From JADGHX01 sp037200125 (GTDB taxonomy: Bacteria; Pseudomonadota; Gammaproteobacteria; Steroidobacterales; Steroidobacteraceae): a DNA stretch of 64,000 nt. The notes beneath the pieces were generated by a model that did no database searches, was not told the DNA's origin, and saw nothing but the letters and a program-made list of their open reading frames with translations. Where the stretch lies: positions 1 through 64,000 of the forward strand of contig JBBCGS010000003.1 in assembly GCA_037200125.1 (NCBI GenBank), in the 5' to 3' direction. Position numbers and translations under genes: made by a program. Shown here in pieces: positions 33,313 through 42,522 of this stretch (its first letter is position 1; each line of letters starts with the position of its first letter).

Positions 33313-35285
33313 GGTTCGGCGGTAGGCTTATCGCCACCACCACTTGTCCCGACCCTGAACATCAAGGCCGCGAGGCCCGCGAGCATCAGCAGGCCGAGCC
33401 AGCCGCCGAACTGCAGCGACTTCGGCAGGGCGAACACATCGTCATGCCCTGTGACCACGATGGGGATGGCGATGAGCACGCCCACCAGCGCCTCGCCCGT
33501 GATGAGCCCGGCCGCGAACAGCATTCCCCGGCGCGTCATCCGCTCGACGTCTTCCTTCGAAGCTTTGAACAGCCCCACACCCGAGGTGAGCCGGCGCTCC
33601 GCGATGTACGCGAGCAATCCGCCGACGAAGATCGGCACTTCGAGCTCGAGTGGCAGGTAGATGCCCACCGCCGCGGCGAGCACGGGCGCGCGCACGCCAG
33701 ACTTGCCCGCCTTGAGGATCTCATCGATCACGATGATCACGGCGCCGATGCCCATGCCGGCGATCACCATGTTCCACGGCAGATGGCCGCCGAACATGCC
33801 GCGCGAGACGGACTCCATGAGTGTGGCTTGCGCGGCCTGCAGTGACTGCTGATGGTCCGGCGTCGCCGGGCCCATGCCGTAAGCCTTGAGCAGCAGGTTG
33901 AGCACGGGAGCCATGATCAGCGCGCTCGCGATGGCGCCGACGCCGAGCATCACCTGCTGGCGCCAGGGTGATGCGCCGATCATGTGGCCGGCCTTCAGGT
34001 CCTGCAGGTTGTCGCCTGCGATAGAGGCCGCGCAACACACCACCGCGCCGATCATGATCGTGGCGACGGGGCCTGCGGCGGCATCACGCCCCAGCATCAA
34101 CGTGAGAATCAGCGCCGCGAAAAGAATCGTGCAGATGGTGATGCCGCTGACCGGGCTGTTCGACGAACCGACGAGGCCCGCCATGTACGCGGACACCGAG
34201 CAGAACACGAAGCCCGCGAGGATCATGATCACGGTCATCGACGCGGCGACGCCGAGATTGCCGACGATCGCGTAATAGAGCGCCGCGAGCGGCAGCGTGA
34301 ACGCCACGATCCCGATCAGCACGTATTTCATCGGCAGATCGCGCTCGGTCTGCGCCGTGGTGGCGTCGACGTTGGCGCGCGTGGCCGCAAGGCCGCTGCG
34401 AATGCCGGACAGGATCGATTTGCGGATCGAGAAAAGCGTGTACACGCCGCCGATGAGCATTGCGCCGACGCCGAGATAGCGGATCTGCGCGCCACGGATC
34501 ATGCCGGCCGCGTCCGCTGCGGAGCCCGGGGGCAGCTCCGCGACGGCTTTGGCGAGATCGGGATTGCCGTCGAGGAAATACACGGAGTAGATCGGAATCG
34601 CGATGTTCCACGCGATGACGCCGCCCGCGAGCATCACCGCGCCGATGTTGAGCCCCACGATGTAACCGACGCCGAGCAGCGCCGGCGAAAGATTGGTGCC
34701 GAAGTAGGCGATGCCCTTGCCCCAGTACGACGCCCAGGCGGCTGTATCGGGAATGAGGCGCAAGCCGCTCGCGGCGGTAAGCTTCATCAAGCCGCCCGCC
34801 GCGGCGGAGCCGCCGAGAATCCTGAGGCCCTGCGACGGGTTTTCGCCGGTACGCAGCACTTCGGCCGCGGCCTGGCCTTCGGGGAAGCTCATGTTCTGCT
34901 CGACGACGAGCGAACGGCGCAGCGGCACCGAGAAGAGCACACCCAGCAGGCCGCCGAGGCCGCCGATGGCGACCACCCACCAGTAATCGAATTCCTTCCA
35001 GTACCCCAGGAAGATGAGCGCCGGGAGGGTGAAGATGATTCCCGATGCGATCGAGCAGCCCGCGGAGGCGCCCGTCGACACGATGTTGTTCTCGAGTATT
35101 CCGGCCCGGCCGAGCGCCCCCAGAATGCCCATCGAGACGACGGCGGCCGGAATGGCGGAGGCGATGGTGAGTCCGGCGAAGAGCCCGAGGTAGGTATTCG
35201 CGGCCGCGAGAATCATTGCGAGCAGGATCGACAGGATCACGGCACGCACCGACATCTGCGGCGGGCTCGGCGACGGCTGGCTCAT
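33294..35285 (-). CDS. OPT family oligopeptide transporter
   Basis: OPT proteins are proton-coupled importers of peptides or metal-peptide complexes. The 663-residue protein is strongly hydrophobic, with about 14-16 membrane segments. Family-like sequence includes LGLFAGLTIASAIPAAVVSMGILGA near the start, FPEGQAAAEVLRTGE, and NLQDLKAGHMIGASPWRQQV in the second half. The start MSQPSPSPPQMSVRAVILS at 35285 is preceded by nested hairpins at 35292-35339 (TCCGTTGCG/CGCAACGGA and GGCGG/CCGCC) in the probable leader. M2 peptidase and POT transporter genes upstream point to peptide use. Confidence 0.92.
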   Translation of the reverse strand: MSQPSPSPPQMSVRAVILSILLAMILAAANTYLGLFAGLTIASAIPAAVVSMGILGALGRAGILENNIVSTGASAGCSIASGIIFTLPALIFLGYWKEFDYWWVVAIGGLGGLLGVLFSVPLRRSLVVEQNMSFPEGQAAAEVLRTGENPSQGLRILGGSAAAGGLMKLTAASGLRLIPDTAAWASYWGKGIAYFGTNLSPALLGVGYIVGLNIGAVMLAGGVIAWNIAIPIYSVYFLDGNPDLAKAVAELPPGSAADAAGMIRGAQIRYLGVGAMLIGGVYTLFSIRKSILSGIRSGLAATRANVDATTAQTERDLPMKYVLIGIVAFTLPLAALYYAIVGNLGVAASMTVIMILAGFVFCSVSAYMAGLVGSSNSPVSGITICTILFAALILTLMLGRDAAAGPVATIMIGAVVCCAASIAGDNLQDLKAGHMIGASPWRQQVMLGVGAIASALIMAPVLNLLLKAYGMGPATPDHQQSLQAAQATLMESVSRGMFGGHLPWNMVIAGMGIGAVIIVIDEILKAGKSGVRAPVLAAAVGIYLPLELEVPIFVGGLLAYIAERRLTSGVGLFKASKEDVERMTRRGMLFAAGLITGEALVGVLIAIPIVVTGHDDVFALPKSLQFGGWLGLLMLAGLAALMFRVGTSGGGDKPTAEPQPLRR

Positions 35286-35371
35286 GAACGCTCCGTTGCG
35301 ATTCGAAGAAAATGGCGGCTAATGTACCGCCGCAACGGACGATTTACGAACGACGTTGACGTGAAGGTGGG

Positions 35372-35841
35372 CTAGATGAGCCTCGCCACCGCGGTAACGC
35401 GCTCCGCGTTGCGCCTGGCGATCGTCGCGAAGTCCGCGGAGACTTCCGTGTGTGACGAAACTTGACGCCAGTAGTCCACCGCAAGCGCGGTGATCTCCTT
35501 CCAGATGTCCAGCGTGGCGCCGGTCGGCAACGGCGGATCCCGCTCCTTCCCCGCGCACCCCGCCGGTCGAAACGCTGCGCTTCGAGAAACGTTCTCCCGC
35601 CGGACATCAGCAACTCGGTCGTGGTGGGAGTAAGCCTCGCGCCGTGCAGGACCTGCGTTGCGAGATGTTCACTAGATGAGTACGTGCTCGTCGTTCCAGT
35701 CGGTTCCCTGAGCTCGGGAAGCCCGAGCTCAGGGAACCGACGCGGAACGGTGCGGCCCAGGAAGCCCTGAGGAGTCAGGTCCTGCAGGAAGAACGGAAGG
35801 CCGTCGCCAAGACGGGGATACTCGCCCAACGGCGCTTCGAA
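35372..35841 (-). pseudogene. Remnant of a HipA-like (HipH/YjjJ-type) kinase gene
   Basis: Reading minus strand from the M2 peptidase stop, the frame gives GEYPRLGDGLPFFLQDLTPQGFLGR, the conserved segment of HipA/YjjJ-type Ser/Thr kinases. It then gives SSSEHLATQVL and GRTFLEAQRFDR (compare FLEVERFDR). After RFDRRG the frame is broken, and another frame continues with a family-like tail, LDIWKEITALAVDYWRQVSS through to a stop at 35372. The N-terminal part and the catalytic middle are missing. The gene is therefore truncated and internally deleted. HipA-type toxins normally phosphorylate glutamyl-tRNA synthetase or other targets; this remnant cannot. Confidence 0.65.
35699..35741. repeat. Perfect 20-bp inverted repeat inside the HipA-like remnant
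   Basis: The arms 35699-35718 and 35722-35741 are exact reverse complements (starting GTCGGTTCCCTGAGCTCGGG) separated by AAG. The palindrome interrupts the HipA-like reading frame (translated RRFPELGLPELREPT), where relatives have unrelated sequence, so it may mark a deletion or rearrangement junction. Confidence 0.9.
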
Positions 35842-37731
35842 TCAGCCGCTCCAGCCGCACTGCTGGTTCTTGTTCTGCTCTTTGAGCCACGCGATCAGCG
35901 GCTGGAAATACTCGATGATCGCGCCGGCATCGATCCGCCGCCCGCCCGTCAGTTTCTCGAGCGCGTCGGGCCACGGCTGGCTCGAGCCGAGCGCCAGCAT
36001 CTCCTGGTACTTCTTGCCGGCTTCCTTGCTGCCGAACACCGAGCACTCGTGCAGCGGCCCCTTGAACCCGGCCGCGTCACACAGCGCCTTGTGAAACTGG
36101 AACTGCAGGATGTACGAGAGGAAGTACCGCGTGTACGGCGTGTTGTCCGGAATGTGATACTTCGCGCCCGGATCGAAATCCCTCTCCGTGCGCGCGACCG
36201 GCGGCACCACGCCCTGGTACTGCTTGCGCAGATCCCACCAGGCCTGGTTGTAGTGGTCGGGCGTGATCTCGCCCGAGAACACCTTCCAGCGCCACAGGTC
36301 GATGAGCCGCGCGAACGGCAGGAAGGCGATCTTGTCCAGCGCCATCTTCATCTGCTGGTTGATCACCGCATCCTGGCTCGGCTTCACGGGTGCGATGAGG
36401 CCGATCTTCGAAAGATAGCCGGGCGTCACGGAGAGATTCACCGTGTCGCCAATCGCTTCGTGGAAGCCATCGTTGGCGCCGCCTCGGAACAGGTTCGGCA
36501 GCGTGTTGTAGCTCAGGTAGTAATAAACGTGGCCGAGCTCGTGATAGATGGTGAAGAGATCCTCTTCCGTCGGCGCCATGCACATCTTGATGCGCACGTC
36601 GTTCGTCGGTGGATCCATGTCCCACGCGCTCGCGTGGCATACGACTTCACGGTCGCGCGGCCGCACGAGCATCGAGCGTTCCCAGAACGTCTTCGGTAAT
36701 TCCTGAAAGCCGAGTGATGTGTAGAAGCTCTCGGCGGACCGCGTCATCTTCACGGCATCCCACTTATCCGCCTTCAGCTTGCGATCCGCGGTCTCGATGC
36801 TGGCGGCGGGATAGGGCTTCAGGATGTCGTCGTAGATGTTGTTCCACTGCTGGGCCCACATGTTTCCGAACAGTTGCGCCGGGATGGGCTTGCCGGGCGG
36901 CACCTTGTCCGCGCCGTACTTCTTCGTCAGCACGGTGCGCGCGTGGCAATGGAGCTCGTCGTACAGCGGCTTGACCTGCTGCCACAGCTGTTCGACGGTG
37001 GCGTCGAACTCCTCGGGCGGCATGTCGTACTTCGCGCGCCACATGACGCCGAGATCCTTGTAGCCGAGCTCGCGAGCGCCTTCGTTCGCGAGCGCCGCGA
37101 ACCTCTGGTACGGCTCACGCATCTGCGCGGCCACGTCGTGCCAGCCTTTCCACGCTTCCACGAGCTCGTCGTAGTTGCGGCTCTTCGCCAGCACTTCGGA
37201 CAACTGGTCCAGGTTCTTGCAGCTCTCCGGGCCCTTCGGGCAGTACTTGCCTTCGCCGTACATGCCTTCGAGGCGCGCCATGAGCTGCGTAAGCTCCGCG
37301 CGCTTCGCGGCGTCGTTCGGCGCTGGCGCGGAAACGTTGAGGCGCAGCAGCTGGATCGACCGCGCGGTCGCGGGCGAGAGCGGCTGGCCGTCGTATCGCT
37401 TCGACTCCGCGGCGGACTGGCTGATGAATGCGAGCTGGCGGTCCGTCGAGCGCGCGTTCAGATATTCGGTATCAACGTTGATGAACGTCTTCTGCGTCCA
37501 ATCCGCGGCGCCCTGCTCCTTCTCCAGCAGGTCGTTCTCACGATTGATGCGCACGATGAACTCGTCCGCGCTCTCCCGCTTCTGGCCGCCGCCGCCCGCT
37601 TCCTCGGTCACGGTGGTGGACGTCTTGCCCGAACATCCGGCGATGCCCAGCAAGAGCGCCGCGACCGTCCCCACGAGCAGTCCGTGTTCGATAGGGCCGG
37701 CTGCGCGCGGCTGGATAGTCGCGGCGCTCAT
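35842..37731 (-). CDS. M2 family peptidyl-dipeptidase (ACE-like) lipoprotein
   Basis: M2 peptidases, bacterial relatives of angiotensin-converting enzyme, remove dipeptides from peptide C-termini. From the ATG at 37731 the protein has 629 residues, with a lipoprotein signal (LLLGIAGC, Cys about residue 32). The zinc site is HELGH in FTIYHELGHVYYYLSY, followed by the downstream Glu ligand in FHEAIGDTVNLS. The C-terminal sequence resembles the ACE catalytic domain (FQFHKALCDAAG, GSSQPWPDALEKLTGG). The start overlaps the POT gene stop by 4 bp, so transporter and peptidase are translationally coupled. Confidence 0.93.
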   Translation of the reverse strand: MSAATIQPRAAGPIEHGLLVGTVAALLLGIAGCSGKTSTTVTEEAGGGGQKRESADEFIVRINRENDLLEKEQGAADWTQKTFINVDTEYLNARSTDRQLAFISQSAAESKRYDGQPLSPATARSIQLLRLNVSAPAPNDAAKRAELTQLMARLEGMYGEGKYCPKGPESCKNLDQLSEVLAKSRNYDELVEAWKGWHDVAAQMREPYQRFAALANEGARELGYKDLGVMWRAKYDMPPEEFDATVEQLWQQVKPLYDELHCHARTVLTKKYGADKVPPGKPIPAQLFGNMWAQQWNNIYDDILKPYPAASIETADRKLKADKWDAVKMTRSAESFYTSLGFQELPKTFWERSMLVRPRDREVVCHASAWDMDPPTNDVRIKMCMAPTEEDLFTIYHELGHVYYYLSYNTLPNLFRGGANDGFHEAIGDTVNLSVTPGYLSKIGLIAPVKPSQDAVINQQMKMALDKIAFLPFARLIDLWRWKVFSGEITPDHYNQAWWDLRKQYQGVVPPVARTERDFDPGAKYHIPDNTPYTRYFLSYILQFQFHKALCDAAGFKGPLHECSVFGSKEAGKKYQEMLALGSSQPWPDALEKLTGGRRIDAGAIIEYFQPLIAWLKEQNKNQQCGWSG

Positions 37732-39260
37732 TTCACACCCCCCATCAGGCGCTTCGCGAACGGTGTGATCGCGAGCATGACGAGGCCGCCGATGAGCCCC
37801 CACCAGAAGATGAAAAGATACTGGCGAGGCATTGCGGCGACATTGCTCCCGTCGAACTCGCCGGCGATCTGGCCCGCGAGGTTGTTGCCGATGGCGGTGG
37901 CGAGGAACCAGATGCCCAGCGCCTGGCCGACGAAGCGCGGAGGCGCAAGCTTCGACATGGAGCTGAGTCCGACGGGTGAAAGACAGAGCTCACCCCATGT
38001 GTGGAACATATAGGTGAGGATCAGCCACGTGGGCAGCACCTGCTGGCCTTGCACCACGTACTGCGCGGCGAAGTACATCACCACGAAGCCGACGCCCATC
38101 AGGATCAAGCCGAGCGCGAATTTCGCCGGCGCCGAGAGGTCGAGATTGCGCCGACCGAGGTTCACCCAGAGCGCGGCGAAGACCGGCGAGAAAATGACGA
38201 TGAAGAACGGATTGATGTTCTGGAGCACGCCGGCCGGCATGTTCCAGCCGAACACATCGCGATTCGTGTAGCGATCCGCGAACAGGTTGAGCGATGAGCC
38301 GGTCTGCTCGAAGCCCGCCCAGAACATCGCGCAGGCGACGAACAGTGCGATCATCACGAGCACGCGCTTCTGTTCGGCGGTGTTGAGGCCAGCGAAGAAC
38401 AGCATATAGGCGAAGTAGCCGATCGCGAAGGCGACCATGGCCCAGAAGGAGCCCCCCAGCAGCCCCACCGGATCGATCTTCACGATCCCGAGGATCGCGG
38501 CGACACAGATCGCGACGATCGCGGCCGTGACGACGATGAGGCCGCCCCATGCGCGGCGATTGCTCGCGGCATTGGCCTGCGAAGCCCCGGGTGCCACGCC
38601 GGCGCCACCGAGGTAGTGACGCGTCATCGCAAACTGGATGAGCCCGAGCAGCATGCCCACCGCGGGCGCCGCGAACCCCGCGCGCCAGCCGAACGAATCC
38701 GCGAGGATCGGCACGATCGTCGAGCCGAGGAACGCGCCGACGTTGATGCCCATGTAGAAGATCGAGAACCCGGCGTCCCGACGCGAGCCGCCTTCCGGAT
38801 AGAGCTGCGCAACGATCGCACTGATGTTCGGCTTCAGCAGGCCGACGCCAAACGAGATGAGGACGACGCCGAGGAAAAAGAGCTGCGTCGAACCGACCGC
38901 CAGCAGCGCGTTGCCGACCATGATGAGGATGCCGCCCCACCACACCGCGCGTTGCGCGCCGATCAGCCGATCCGCGACCCAGCCGCCATAGAGCGACAAC
39001 AGATACGTGCCAGAGATGTAGAGCCCGTAGATGGCGCTGCTGGTCTTGTCGTCGATCCCGAGGCCGCCCTTCTGCGCATCGACCAGAAACAGGACGAGGA
39101 TCGCGCGCATGCCGTAGTAGGTGAAGCGCTCCCACATCTCGGTGAAGAAGAGCGTGGCGAGCCCGCGTGGATGGCCGAAAAGCTCGGCTCCACTGCCCGG
39201 AGCAATCGCCGTTGTCGCAGTGTGATCGGTCATGAGGTGTGCCGTTGAGTTGTTCTGCAC
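37728..39260 (-). CDS. POT family proton-dependent di/tripeptide transporter
   Basis: The protein has 510 residues from 39260 (ATG at 39233 is an alternative). The POT signature E-x-x-E-R-F is visible in FTEMWERFTYYGMRAILVLFL at the first membrane segment. About 14 hydrophobic segments follow, including the conserved LLKPNISAIVAQLYPEG and GINVGAFLG pieces. Such carriers import di- and tripeptides with protons. The coupled M2 peptidase is thought to generate dipeptides in the periplasm, which this carrier could take up. This functional pairing is inference from order and family. Confidence 0.93.
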   Translation of the reverse strand: MQNNSTAHLMTDHTATTAIAPGSGAELFGHPRGLATLFFTEMWERFTYYGMRAILVLFLVDAQKGGLGIDDKTSSAIYGLYISGTYLLSLYGGWVADRLIGAQRAVWWGGILIMVGNALLAVGSTQLFFLGVVLISFGVGLLKPNISAIVAQLYPEGGSRRDAGFSIFYMGINVGAFLGSTIVPILADSFGWRAGFAAPAVGMLLGLIQFAMTRHYLGGAGVAPGASQANAASNRRAWGGLIVVTAAIVAICVAAILGIVKIDPVGLLGGSFWAMVAFAIGYFAYMLFFAGLNTAEQKRVLVMIALFVACAMFWAGFEQTGSSLNLFADRYTNRDVFGWNMPAGVLQNINPFFIVIFSPVFAALWVNLGRRNLDLSAPAKFALGLILMGVGFVVMYFAAQYVVQGQQVLPTWLILTYMFHTWGELCLSPVGLSSMSKLAPPRFVGQALGIWFLATAIGNNLAGQIAGEFDGSNVAAMPRQYLFIFWWGLIGGLVMLAITPFAKRLMGGVK

Positions 39261-39407
39261 CGTGGGGGTGCGATGGCGCCGAGTCTGACGAACGACCCGA
39301 TGCCCAGCAAGGTCACGGCACGGGCCTCCACTTAAGACGGACGACGGTGATGTTTTCCGTCGCTCGGATGAGCGAATTTCAGCTCGGGAGATCGGACCAG
39401 GAGAGGG

Positions 39408-40193
39408 TCAGGGCCTTCCGGAGCCGTCGGCCTGTTCCTGTTTCTGGCCCTCGAGACGCATCTTCATGAGGATGCGCGCCATGATCATCCCGCCCTCGTA
39501 GAGGAGGTACATCGGGACGGCCATGATGCACTGGGACACGGCATCCGGCGGCGTGAGGATCGCCGCGATGATGAAGATGCCGATGAGCACGTAGCCGCGC
39601 GCCGCCTTGAGCTTTTCGAGGCTGATGATGTTGGTGATCACGAGCAGCACGACGGCGATCGGCACTTCGAACGCGATACCGAAGCACAGCGACATCGTGA
39701 TGACGAAGTCCAGGTACTGCGTGATGTCCGGCATCACCTTCGTAGTCTTCGGCGCGTTGTCGATGAAGTACTGGAAGATGACGGGGAAGACGAATTTGTA
39801 GGCGAACGCGACGCCGGTATAGAACAGGGCGACGGACGAGACGACGAGCGGAATCGCGAACTTCTTCTCGTGCCGGTAGAGGCCGGGCGCGACGAACCCC
39901 CAGATCTGCCACAGGACGTAGGGGATCGCGAAGAGCAGCCCCACGAGGCAGGCCAGCTTGAATGGCGCCATGAACGGCGCGACGACCCCGATGGAGATGA
40001 GCGAAGAGCCCGCTGGCAGCTTCTGGATGATGGGCTGCGCGACGAAGTCGTAGATCTCGTTCTGGAAATACAGGCACGGCGCCGCGCAGATCGCCACAGC
40101 GATCAGCGCACGCATCAGCCGATCACGCAGCTCCAGCAGGTGGGAGATCAGCGTGCCTTCGGCCAGATTCTCTTTGTCAGATTCCCCGCTCAT
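39408..40193 (-). CDS. tatC: Sec-independent protein translocase TatC
   Basis: TatC recognises twin-arginine signal peptides. The 261-residue protein has six hydrophobic segments and the family sequence LISHLLELRDRLMRALIA at the N-terminus, then FAIPYVLWQIWGFVAPGLYRHEKKF with the conserved Pro and Glu, and AAILTPPDAVSQ. The length matches E. coli TatC (258). Its start overlaps the tatB 3' end by 17 bp. A probable substrate lies in the window: the aldo/keto reductase at 62609, which has an RR signal. Confidence 0.97.
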   Translation of the reverse strand: MSGESDKENLAEGTLISHLLELRDRLMRALIAVAICAAPCLYFQNEIYDFVAQPIIQKLPAGSSLISIGVVAPFMAPFKLACLVGLLFAIPYVLWQIWGFVAPGLYRHEKKFAIPLVVSSVALFYTGVAFAYKFVFPVIFQYFIDNAPKTTKVMPDITQYLDFVITMSLCFGIAFEVPIAVVLLVITNIISLEKLKAARGYVLIGIFIIAAILTPPDAVSQCIMAVPMYLLYEGGMIMARILMKMRLEGQKQEQADGSGRP

Positions 40194-40794
40194 GGGTGTG
40201 GGTGATGAAGTCGCCCGCTTTACGTGGTGGATCGTCGTCGTCGTGAGAGTGCGACTTTACAGGGGAAGCGCTCGAGTCGCTCGACTCGGCGGTGTTCGTT
40301 TCAGCACTCGCGGCGCCGTTGGCGCCAGCGTGAGCGTACGCGGGCGGCTGGTAATCAGAGGCTTCCGGTTCCGGCGGGGGACCGTTCGCGTCCGAGTGCG
40401 CAGTCTCCGACGCGGTGTGCGTGGCTGAAGCGCCAGCATCCGGCTGAGCGGAGGTGGAGTGACTCTCGTGCTCTCCAGTGACGCCGCTATACACGTGCTG
40501 CGTGCTGTCTGGAGTGGGGGCGTCGGACCCAGGCGTCGTGGAAGTCGAGCCAGCGTTCTCAGTTGCAGCGGGGGCGCCCTGCGCGGCGCTCGAGTTTTCC
40601 TTTGCTTTCGCCTTGTTGGTCTCGGCGAGCTGAACCTCGTCTTCGAGCTGCTCGCGGAACTGGCGCGCCATGGCGCGCGCGCGGCCGACCCATCGACCAA
40701 TCTGCGCGGCAACGCGCGGCAGCTTCTCCGGCCCCAGGACGACCAGGGCCAGTACGGAAATGACCAGGATCTCGGTGAAACCGACTTCGAACAT
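40177..40794 (-). CDS. tatB: Sec-independent protein translocase TatB
   Basis: TatB forms the receptor complex with TatC. The N-terminus MFEVGFTEILVISVLALVVLGPEKLP is the typical single membrane helix with GPEKLP hinge, followed by an amphipathic helix (VAAQIGRWVGRARAMARQFREQL). The remaining 120 or so residues are an unusually long low-complexity tail rich in Ala, Ser, Thr, Pro and acidic residues, ending in a His/Asp run (SHSHDDDDPP). E. coli TatB is 171 residues and this one is 205. The tail has no recognisable domain. Confidence 0.93.
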   Translation of the reverse strand: MFEVGFTEILVISVLALVVLGPEKLPRVAAQIGRWVGRARAMARQFREQLEDEVQLAETNKAKAKENSSAAQGAPAATENAGSTSTTPGSDAPTPDSTQHVYSGVTGEHESHSTSAQPDAGASATHTASETAHSDANGPPPEPEASDYQPPAYAHAGANGAASAETNTAESSDSSASPVKSHSHDDDDPPRKAGDFITHTHERGI

Positions 40795-40827
40795 CGACGT
40801 GCGGGGTCAGGTGCGCGGCAGGCCGGA

Positions 40828-41073
40828 TCAGGCCTGGCGGTCCTTGCTCTCGGTCTTGGTCTCGGCGAACTCCGCGTCCGGCGCGTCGCTGCGGATTTTC
40901 TTTACGTCTTCCGTCTTCTTCTGCTCTTCGTCATCGCCGTCGCTCATCGCCTTCTTGAAGCCTTTGACGGCGCCGCCGAGGTCCGAACCGATGGTCTTCA
41001 GTTTCTTTGCACCGAAGACGAGGAGCGCGATGGCCAGGATGACCAGAAGCTCTTTAAGCCCAATACCGCCCAT
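40828..41073 (-). CDS. tatA: Sec-independent protein translocase TatA
   Basis: TatA oligomers form the Tat conduit. From the ATG at 41073 (MGGIGLKELLVILAIALLVFGAKKL) the protein has 81 residues. It has one membrane helix, the FGxKKL hinge and amphipathic helix IGSDLGGAVKGFKKAM, then a charged tail. An in-frame ATG at 41127 would add 18 non-family residues. It is the first gene of tatABC, with dtd about 100 bp upstream on the same strand. Confidence 0.95.
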   Translation of the reverse strand: MGGIGLKELLVILAIALLVFGAKKLKTIGSDLGGAVKGFKKAMSDGDDEEQKKTEDVKKIRSDAPDAEFAETKTESKDRQA

Positions 41074-41173
41074 GACGCCACTCCTGCATAAAAATGTGTG
41101 CCCGACACTATGGAGATCATAGGCCAAAGAGCCAACCCGGGCTCGTAAAGTTCTTGTTTCACCGAGGATTGCC

Positions 41174-41632
41174 TCACGTGTCCGGCTGCCGGCCGGGGGT
41201 CTCCAGCCAGAACGTGACGGGCCCGTCGTTAGTCAACGAAACCTGCATATCCGCGCCGAACTCACCCGCCGCGACCACCGGGTGTATCGCGCGGGCCCGA
41301 TCGAGAAGGTAATCAAAGAGCTGGCGCGCCACATCCGGCGCCGCCGCCGTGCTGAACCCCGCCCGCGTCCCGCTGCGCGTATCCGCGGCCAGCGTGAATT
41401 GCGGGACGAGCAAAAGACCTCCGCCAATGGCGCGCAGGTCCGCTTTCATGCGGCTTTCATTGTCTGGAAATACCCGATAAGTCAGCACTCGCTCGAGCAG
41501 CCGGTCCGCCGCGGCCCGATCGTCGCCACGGGCCACCCCGATGAGCGCCAGGATGCCGCGCCCGATGGCGCCGCTGGTACGGCTCCCGATGCGCACTTCG
41601 GCGTGGGTCACGCGCTGGATCAGGGCAATCAT
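41174..41632 (-). CDS. dtd: D-aminoacyl-tRNA deacylase
   Basis: Dtd hydrolyses D-aminoacyl-tRNAs and mischarged Gly-tRNA-Ala. The 152-residue protein (E. coli 145) starts MIALIQRVTHAEVRI. It carries the two active-site signatures, VPQFTLAADTRSGTRAGFSTAAAP (core SQFTLAA-like) and NDGPVTFWLE (the GPVT cis-Pro motif is a hallmark). It lies upstream of tatA on the same strand and diverges from the cytochrome c4 gene. Confidence 0.96.
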   Translation of the reverse strand: MIALIQRVTHAEVRIGSRTSGAIGRGILALIGVARGDDRAAADRLLERVLTYRVFPDNESRMKADLRAIGGGLLLVPQFTLAADTRSGTRAGFSTAAAPDVARQLFDYLLDRARAIHPVVAAGEFGADMQVSLTNDGPVTFWLETPGRQPDT

Positions 41633-41743
41633 GAAAACAGGTTACCGGGTGGCTTTGTTGGCCGCTCAGGTACTTCCGTTGGCTTTTGGCAGCCCGAATC
41701 CGTAAGATTCCGCCGCGTTTTGGGCGGGCGGAGCTTGGAAATA

Positions 41744-42394
41744 ATGCGGTCTCGGTTGAGTTCGGCGATCTGTGTGGCGTTACTGGCTTCCACCGCATTT
41801 GCAGGCTCCGTGGCCTATGCCCAGACCCCGGGCGATTCCGCCCGTGGTAAGGACCTCGCGAACACCTGCCTCGGCTGCCACGGCGTGCCGGGCTATCGCA
41901 ACGCTTACCCGAACTACAGCGTGCCCAAGCTCGAGGGCCAGCATCCCGAGTACATCGTGCTCGCGCTGCAAGCGTATCGCTCGGGCGAGCGCTCGCATCT
42001 CACCATGCACTCGCAGGCCTCGTCCCTCACGGACCAGGACATGGCGGACATCGCCGCGTACTTCAGCGGCACGCCGGTGAGCAAAGAGAACAATCCGGCT
42101 GAAGGTCCGGTGCCTCCGGCGGCTGCGGTTTGCGTTGCCTGCCACGGCGACAACGGCGTGGGCATCACGGGCCAGTACCCGACGCTCGCCGGCCAGCACG
42201 CCGATTATCTCGAGCAGGCGCTGCTCGAATACCGCAAGGGCGGTCGCAAGAACCCGATCATGGGGACGTTCGCGAACCAGATCAAAGAAGAAGATCTCCG
42301 CGTGATCGCGCGTTACTACGCGAAGCAGAAGCCGACGCTCGAGACGGAGAGCCGGCCGAGTTCGATTCTTACGGCTGGCGCCGACCACAAGTAG
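41744..42394 (+). CDS. Cytochrome c4 (di-heme)
   Basis: Cytochromes c4 are periplasmic electron carriers that feed terminal oxidases. From the ATG at 41744 the protein has 216 residues, with a signal peptide ending AGSVAYAQ. Two class I heme c domains follow, each with a CxxCH site: CLGCH at about 47 and CVACH at about 137. Axial Met candidates lie in SHLTMHSQA and NPIMGTFA. The repeated pattern PKLEGQHPEYIVLAL / PTLAGQHADYLEQAL shows the internal duplication. The 12 bases after its stop lead into a REP-like cassette. Confidence 0.94.
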   Translation: MRSRLSSAICVALLASTAFAGSVAYAQTPGDSARGKDLANTCLGCHGVPGYRNAYPNYSVPKLEGQHPEYIVLALQAYRSGERSHLTMHSQASSLTDQDMADIAAYFSGTPVSKENNPAEGPVPPAAAVCVACHGDNGVGITGQYPTLAGQHADYLEQALLEYRKGGRKNPIMGTFANQIKEEDLRVIARYYAKQKPTLETESRPSSILTAGADHK

Positions 42395-42406
42395 AGAGCG
42401 GGCGAA

Positions 42407-42522
42407 GAAGCCCTCAATCGCCGGGCGGCTAAGACTAAGAGCACTCAGTCGCCGCGCGGCTCGGAACGCCGAGCAATGCCAGCGGCGCTCTTGGTCTTAG
42501 CCGCCCGGCGATCGAGGGCTTC
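42407..42522. repeat. REP-like hairpin cassette (nested) between cytochrome c4 and S9 peptidase genes
   Basis: The outer arms 42407-42442 and 42487-42522 are reverse complements with only two or so differences. They comprise the common 24-bp arm (core CCTCAATCGCCGGGCGGC) extended by TAAGAC-AAGAGC. The loop holds a copy of the variant-2 arm (CAGTCGCCGCGCGGCT, as at 17390). The right arm ends exactly at the stop codon of the S9 peptidase gene. The flanking genes are convergent. Confidence 0.9.
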
